Shown here: one piece after another, positions 1 to 3,653 of the stretch
How the letters are laid out: each line of letters opens with the position of its first letter
Numbering within the stretch: the stretch's first letter is position 1
Source: an uncultured Coriobacteriales bacterium
GTDB lineage: Bacteria; Actinomycetota; Coriobacteriia; Coriobacteriales; UMGS124
NCBI GenBank assembly: GCA_903789505.1
Contig: CAIFEU010000057.1
Coordinates: 1-6,275, forward strand
Direction of reading: 5' to 3'
Length of the DNA: 6,275 nt
Program-made: the position numbers and the translations under genes
The notes under the pieces: model-generated
What the model was told of the DNA's origin: nothing
The model's input: only the letters and a program-made list of their open reading frames with translations
Database searches by the model: none

Positions 1-26
1 GCCCGGCCCGGGGGGCAGGGTAATGA

Positions 27-47
27 GCGGCCGCGGGGGCCGTCTTT
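27..47 (+). terminator. possible weak intrinsic terminator of an upstream plus-strand gene
   Basis: A 5-bp perfect stem (CGGCC at 28-32, GGCCG at 38-42, extendable by one G-U pair) with a 5-base loop is followed by TCTTT. Just upstream, tandem in-frame stops TAA TGA (21-26) end a frame that is open from the window's left edge. Together these could be the end of a plus-strand gene converging on the regulator. The stem is short, the T-tract is poor, and GC-rich DNA makes chance hairpins common, so this is tentative. I see nothing else in positions 1-106, and no good terminator for the minus-strand regulator. Confidence 0.25.
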
Positions 48-106
48 GGTGATTCGAGGTCGAGTCGCCCGCTGCCCCCGTCGCCTCCGAAGCGGGACGG
101 ACGGCG

Positions 107-1027
107 TCAGCTTGCGGATAGGGTGGCCTCTCCATCGCGCGGGGCGAAGTCGCCGGCCGGCTCCGGGACCACCGCGGGCGCGTCGCCTCCGGGGCGGGCG
201 CCGTCGCCGTCGGGGGGCAGGTTCTCCGTGAGCAGCGACAGAGGCACCGACCTGACGTAGGTGCAGATCGTCGCCGTGATCTCGTCGACGGACTCGGGCC
301 GGCCGTTGTCGAGCCAGCACTTCATGATGCTCATGACCCCGCCCGAAATGAAGTAGAAGTGGTAGTTGCACTGGTTGGGGTACTTCCGTAGCAGCTCGGC
401 GTACTCGCCCCCGCGCGCGGTCATAGCCTCGGCGCAGGCGCGGCGCAGCACCTCGATGATGTCGTTGAAGAAGGTGCCGTCGCCGTTGGGGCCCAGCACC
501 GCGTGAATCATGCCCTCGTTCTTGTCGACGTAGTCGACGATGTCCGCCACCAGAGGGCCGTAGTCGCCCCTGCCGATGCTGTCGGAGTGCGAGCTCACCA
601 CGTCGTAGACCATCTGGCTGCCGTCAGCCTTGAGCTGGTCGAGCATGTCGTGCACGTCACGATAGTGGGAGTAGAACGTGGCGCGGTTGACGTCGGCCAT
701 CTCGGTGAGCTCGGTCACCGTGATCGCGTTGATCGACTTGTGCCCGAGCAGCTCGAGCAGGGCGTTGATCAGGCGCGTGCGGGTGCGCCTCGAGCGGCGG
801 TCCTGCTTTTTGTTGGCCGCGGAGCTCGCCCACGTCAGGAGCAGGTCCTTGCTGTCGTTGAAGCTGCTGACCTTCTCCTGCACCCCCTTGATGGCCTTTG
901 CGACCCGATCAGACGCGACCTGGTTCAGGTCGATGTTCAGGTGGCTCGCGCCCGTTCCCGGCGTCGCCTGCCGGGCATGCTGCCTGGCGTCGGCGCTCGT
1001 GGGCGTGTTGACGGTGTTGACTGGCAT
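107..1027 (-). CDS. TetR/AcrR-type transcriptional regulator with long N-terminal extension
   Basis: A 306-aa DNA-binding regulator, probably a repressor. The TetR-type helix-turn-helix lies at about residues 80-128: a basic lead-in (RRSRRTRTRLINALLELL), then ITVTELTEMADVNRATFYSH, with the recognition helix around VNRATFYSHY (113-122). The C-terminal half (about 150-268) looks like the TetR-like C-terminal domain of DhaS-type regulators; the segment with FYFISGGVMSIMKCWLDNG (224-242) is typical of it. No ligand can be named. The start was placed at the ATG at 1025-1027 because GGGGGA lies 6 bases upstream; the frame is open to an ATG at 1117 and another at 1069, both with weaker ribosome sites. 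Two oddities: about 78 residues precede the HTH, where TetR proteins usually start within 10-20, and the last ~40 residues (from LPPDGDG) are Pro/Gly/Asp-rich and probably disordered. The gene is divergent from the transporter operon, which makes that operon the likely target (inference). Confidence 0.88.
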   Translation of the reverse strand: MPVNTVNTPTSADARQHARQATPGTGASHLNIDLNQVASDRVAKAIKGVQEKVSSFNDSKDLLLTWASSAANKKQDRRSRRTRTRLINALLELLGHKSINAITVTELTEMADVNRATFYSHYRDVHDMLDQLKADGSQMVYDVVSSHSDSIGRGDYGPLVADIVDYVDKNEGMIHAVLGPNGDGTFFNDIIEVLRRACAEAMTARGGEYAELLRKYPNQCNYHFYFISGGVMSIMKCWLDNGRPESVDEITATICTYVRSVPLSLLTENLPPDGDGARPGGDAPAVVPEPAGDFAPRDGEATLSAS

Positions 1028-1033
1028 GGCGAT

Positions 1034-1039
1034 TCCCCC
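1034..1039 (-). promoter_or_regulatory. ribosome binding site of the TetR-type regulator
   Basis: On the minus strand GGGGGA stands 6 bases before the ATG at 1025-1027. This spacing is why this ATG is preferred over the two upstream in-frame ATGs at 1067-1069 and 1115-1117. The middle one has AGGGA about 11 bases upstream and cannot be fully excluded. Confidence 0.55.
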
Positions 1040-1074
1040 GTGAAAGGCCTGCGGGTGGTTACGTGACATAAGCA

Positions 1075-1104
1075 ATACTATCCCTACTTGTGACGTAATA
1101 GTAT
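1075..1104. repeat. 7-bp inverted repeat ATACTAT...ATAGTAT, candidate operator
   Basis: ATACTAT (1075-1081) is repeated exactly in inverted orientation as ATAGTAT (1098-1104), with a 16-base spacer. It lies 48 bases upstream of the regulator start, where its own promoter should be. On the minus strand both arms also resemble -10 hexamers (TACTAT, TAGTAT), so the symmetry may serve autoregulation or may be a by-product of AT-rich promoter sequence. Confidence 0.35.
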
Positions 1105-1121
1105 GGAAAAGCGACAACTGA

Positions 1122-1150
1122 TGGATAACTACACGTATGTTGCCTAGAAT
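1122..1150 (+). promoter_or_regulatory. candidate sigma-70-type promoter of the transporter operon
   Basis: TGGATA (1122-1127, 4 of 6 matches to TTGACA) is followed after 17 bases by TAGAAT (1145-1150, 5 of 6 matches to TATAAT). Transcription would begin near 1157 and give a leader of about 170 bases. A second overlapping possibility is TTGCCT (1140-1145), 18 bases, TATACG (1164-1169), which would place the start inside the palindrome at 1167-1180. The match quality is ordinary and was judged by eye only. Confidence 0.4.
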
Positions 1151-1166
1151 ACTGGCCCGAGGGTAT

Positions 1167-1180
1167 ACGACAGATGTCGT
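1167..1180. promoter_or_regulatory. palindrome ACGACA-GA-TGTCGT, candidate repressor operator
   Basis: Perfect 6-bp arms are separated by 2 bases. The site lies 147 bases upstream of the transporter start, just downstream of the candidate TAGAAT -10 element and overlapping the alternative TATACG -10. A repressor dimer bound here would block either promoter. A short, closely spaced palindrome is the usual kind of site for TetR-family dimers, and the divergent regulator is the obvious candidate (inference). Confidence 0.45.
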
Positions 1181-1313
1181 TTAGATTGGTGCATGCGAGC
1201 TGAAGCCCACGAGCGCCCGACGGGTCGATAATGGACCCTTGGTTAACGATGGTCGTCGTACAAACGCAAGCGCGTAGGTTGTCGCACAGGGAAACGGGAG
1301 CTCGAGTTCCACC

Positions 1314-1319
1314 GAAGGG
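1314..1319 (+). promoter_or_regulatory. ribosome binding site of the MMPL transporter
   Basis: GAAGGG sits 8 bases upstream of the ATG at 1328. This supports the start that gives a short cytoplasmic N-terminus directly followed by the first membrane helix. Confidence 0.7.
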
Positions 1320-1327
1320 CAAGTGGC

Positions 1328-3649
1328 ATGCTGAAATTCTGCGAGAGGTTCCTCAAGTGTCGCGTGGCGGTCGTGGTCCTCTTCCTCGTCGCGGCCGTCG
1401 TCGGCGGCGTCGCCATGAGCAAGGTCTACGTCGACTACAATATCATCGACTACCTGCCCGACGAGGCCGTCTCGGTCAAGGCGCTGCACGAGATGGAGGA
1501 CACGTTCGACTCCGGCGTGCCCAACGGCCGCCTGTACGCCGAGGGCGTGAGCCTGGCGCAGGCCAAGCAGATCGCCACCGACCTGGGCAAGATCGACGGC
1601 ATCACCGACGTCATGTGGCTGGGGACCGAGGCGGACATCGACGAGCCCTCGGAGGTCCTCGACGCCGACCTGGTCGACAACTGGAAGTCCGACGACGGCT
1701 ACCTGTACCAGTTCGTCATCGACGAGAACAGCGCCGCGGACGCCTGCCAGGCCGCCCGCGCCGTTGCGGCGCAGGACGGCGCGAGCACCGTCTCGCTGGG
1801 CGGCAGCGCGGTCGACATCGCCGACGCCCAGACGTCGACGTTCGTCGAGGTCACCTACATCCTGATCGCGGCGGTCATCATCGTCATCGTGATCCTGGGC
1901 CTCACCTCGACCTCGTGGCTCGAGCCCATCCTGTTCCTGGTCGTCATCGGCGTCGCGATCCTGCTCAACATGGGAACCAACCTGATCATGGGGCAGATCT
2001 CGTTCATCAGCTACATCTGCGGCGCGATCCTTCAGCTCGCCGTCTCGATGGACTACGCCATCGTCATGCTGCACACCTTCCGCCGCCAGCAGCGCGTCTA
2101 CGCCGACCCCGTCGAGGCCATGGCGCACGCGATGATGAAGGGCTTCTCCGTCATCCTCTCCAGCGCCGCGGTCACGTTCTTCGGCTTCCTGTCGCTGGCG
2201 GTCATGCACTTCCAAATCGGCCTGGACATGGGTATCGTCCTGTCCAAGGGCATCGTGTTCAGCTTCCTGTCGGTCATGTTCTTCATGCCGTGCCTGCTGC
2301 TGTGCAGCCTCAAGCTGCTCGACAAGACGAGCCACCGCAACCTGGTGCCGCCGTTCGACAAGTTCGCGCGCTTCTGCCAGAAGGGCATGGTGCCGATGGC
2401 GATCATCGTCATCCTGGCGACCCCCATCTGCTACATCGCGCAGCAGCACAACTCCTGGGAGTACGGTGCGTCGAACTTCGCGGCACCCGGCTCGGAGACC
2501 CGCATCGAGGCCGACCGCATCGACGAGGCCTTCGGCTACAACGAGACTTGGGTCGTCATGGTGCCCGAGGGCCACTGGGCCGACGAGCAGGCGCTGATTA
2601 ACGACCTCAAGAGCCTCGACATGGTCAGTGGCGTGACCTCCTATATCACGGTCGCGGGCACGGCGACGCCGGTCGACGTGGCGCCGGAGTCCACGCGCAG
2701 CCAGGTCATCAACAAAGGCGTCTCGCGCCTGGTCATCTCGACCGAGATCACCGGCGAGAACGAGGAGGCATTCAACCTGGTCGAGACCGTGCGCGGCCTG
2801 TGCGAGAAGTACTACGGCGACGACTACGGCCTGGTGGGCACGCAGGTCTCGGTCTACGACCTGCGCGACATCGTCACGGCAGACTCGGCGCGCGTCAAGA
2901 TCTTCTCCGCCGCGGCAATCGCGATCGTCCTGATGCTGATGTTCCGCTCGATCTCGATCCCGATCATCACCGTGGCGTGCATCGAGATCGCGATCATCAT
3001 CAACATGTCGTGCGCGTACTTCACGGGGACGACGATCGCCTACATCGGGTACCTGGTCATAGACGCGGTGCAGATGGGCGCGTCGGTGGACTACGCGATC
3101 ATCTTCGAGCGCGAGTACTTCGACCGCCGCAAGATCTACCTGCCCCGCGAGGCGGCGCGCTCGGCGACCAAGCACTCCGCGATCACAATCATGACGTCGG
3201 CCCTGATCCTGACCTGCGCCGGCTTCGCGGTGTCGAAGATCTCGTCCAACCAGATCATCGCCGGCATCGGCGTCCTGATCGGCCGTGGCGCGTTCATCTC
3301 GATGCTCATGATGTTCATGTTCCTGCCCGGCCTGCTCGTGGCGTTCGACTGGGTGATCAGGCACACGACGATCAAGATGCAGTACCTGCGCAAGGGCGAG
3401 ACGCCCCCCGACCCGCAGAGCGTCGGCATCTCCCCGGAGGAGCCGCGCCTGCCGAGCAAGCGCCAGCAGCGCAAGGCCGCCGAGAAGGCCGCTCAGGCCA
3501 ATGCCGCCGCGCAGACGCAGGGTGGCGCCGGGACGGCCGACGCCCAGCAGCAGGCGGGCTCACAGCCCGCGCAACCCGCGGGGGCGGACGAAAGGCAAAC
3601 AGGCGAGGCTCCGTCGCAGGGCGATGCCTCTGGAAAGGACGAGAGGTAA
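1328..3649 (+). CDS. MMPL/RND-family transporter (12 membrane helices)
   Basis: A 773-aa inner-membrane transporter of the MMPL branch of the RND superfamily (proton-driven exporters of lipids, drugs or other hydrophobic compounds). Visible topology: TM1 at about 12-30, a first extracytoplasmic domain 31-176, TM2-TM6 between about 177 and 326, TM7 354-371, a second extracytoplasmic domain 372-523, and TM8-TM12 between about 524 and 677. This is the duplicated RND fold. The conserved Asp-Tyr pairs expected for proton relay in TM4 and TM10 are both present: D242-Y243 in VSMDYAIVML and D588-Y589 in ASVDYAIIFE. The protein should therefore be an active pump rather than a degenerate one. A hydrophilic tail of about 96 residues follows TM12, first basic (SKRQQRKAAEKAA), then rich in Ala, Gln and Gly. 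The substrate cannot be read from the sequence. It is the first gene of a two-gene operon with the heptad-repeat protein 4 bases downstream. Confidence 0.93.
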   Translation: MLKFCERFLKCRVAVVVLFLVAAVVGGVAMSKVYVDYNIIDYLPDEAVSVKALHEMEDTFDSGVPNGRLYAEGVSLAQAKQIATDLGKIDGITDVMWLGTEADIDEPSEVLDADLVDNWKSDDGYLYQFVIDENSAADACQAARAVAAQDGASTVSLGGSAVDIADAQTSTFVEVTYILIAAVIIVIVILGLTSTSWLEPILFLVVIGVAILLNMGTNLIMGQISFISYICGAILQLAVSMDYAIVMLHTFRRQQRVYADPVEAMAHAMMKGFSVILSSAAVTFFGFLSLAVMHFQIGLDMGIVLSKGIVFSFLSVMFFMPCLLLCSLKLLDKTSHRNLVPPFDKFARFCQKGMVPMAIIVILATPICYIAQQHNSWEYGASNFAAPGSETRIEADRIDEAFGYNETWVVMVPEGHWADEQALINDLKSLDMVSGVTSYITVAGTATPVDVAPESTRSQVINKGVSRLVISTEITGENEEAFNLVETVRGLCEKYYGDDYGLVGTQVSVYDLRDIVTADSARVKIFSAAAIAIVLMLMFRSISIPIITVACIEIAIIINMSCAYFTGTTIAYIGYLVIDAVQMGASVDYAIIFEREYFDRRKIYLPREAARSATKHSAITIMTSALILTCAGFAVSKISSNQIIAGIGVLIGRGAFISMLMMFMFLPGLLVAFDWVIRHTTIKMQYLRKGETPPDPQSVGISPEEPRLPSKRQQRKAAEKAAQANAAAQTQGGAGTADAQQQAGSQPAQPAGADERQTGEAPSQGDASGKDER
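3641..3646 (+). promoter_or_regulatory. ribosome binding site of the heptad-repeat gene, inside the transporter's last codons
   Basis: GAGAGG ends directly before the transporter stop TAA (3647-3649) and lies 7 bases before the ATG at 3654. Ribosomes finishing the transporter would stand on it, so the two genes are probably translationally coupled. A competing GTG start at 3693 has its own GGGGAG (3680-3685) 7 bases upstream and would shorten the protein by 13 residues without touching the signal sequence. Confidence 0.6.
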
Positions 3650-3653
3650 CACG

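Larger units (their letters stand above)
1028..1327. promoter_or_regulatory. divergent intergenic control region between regulator and transporter operon
   Basis: Three hundred bases without a convincing gene separate the two divergent starts. The stretch from about 1065 to 1260 is markedly more AT-rich than the flanking coding DNA, as expected for promoters. It holds the candidate promoters and inverted repeats listed separately. A 5-bp inverted repeat (GGGTC 1222-1226, GACCC 1234-1238) is also present in the transporter leader but is too short to call. Open frames crossing the region lack ribosome sites and have cysteine-rich, low-quality translations, so they are not annotated. Confidence 0.6.

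Noticed and set aside
1222..1238. A hairpin GGGTC-gataatg-GACCC as an attenuator or riboswitch in the transporter leader
   Set aside because: The stem is only 5 bp with no T-tract after it and no known riboswitch motif; chance is sufficient.
1059..1322. An 87-codon minus-strand frame in the intergenic region
   Set aside because: There is no ribosome binding site, the composition is erratic (Cys, Tyr, Ser), and it overlaps the promoter region and the regulator's leader.
1231..2601. A 456-codon plus-strand frame overlapping the transporter
   Set aside because: The translation is an Arg/Gly/Pro/His-rich shadow of the transporter with no recognisable domain.
1181..3364. A 727-codon open frame on the minus strand, antisense to the transporter
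   Set aside because: Its translation is almost entirely Asp, Arg, His, Val, Gln and Glu, the signature of a frame mirroring a G/C-saturated codon pattern. The plus-strand MMPL protein has coherent helices and conserved motifs.
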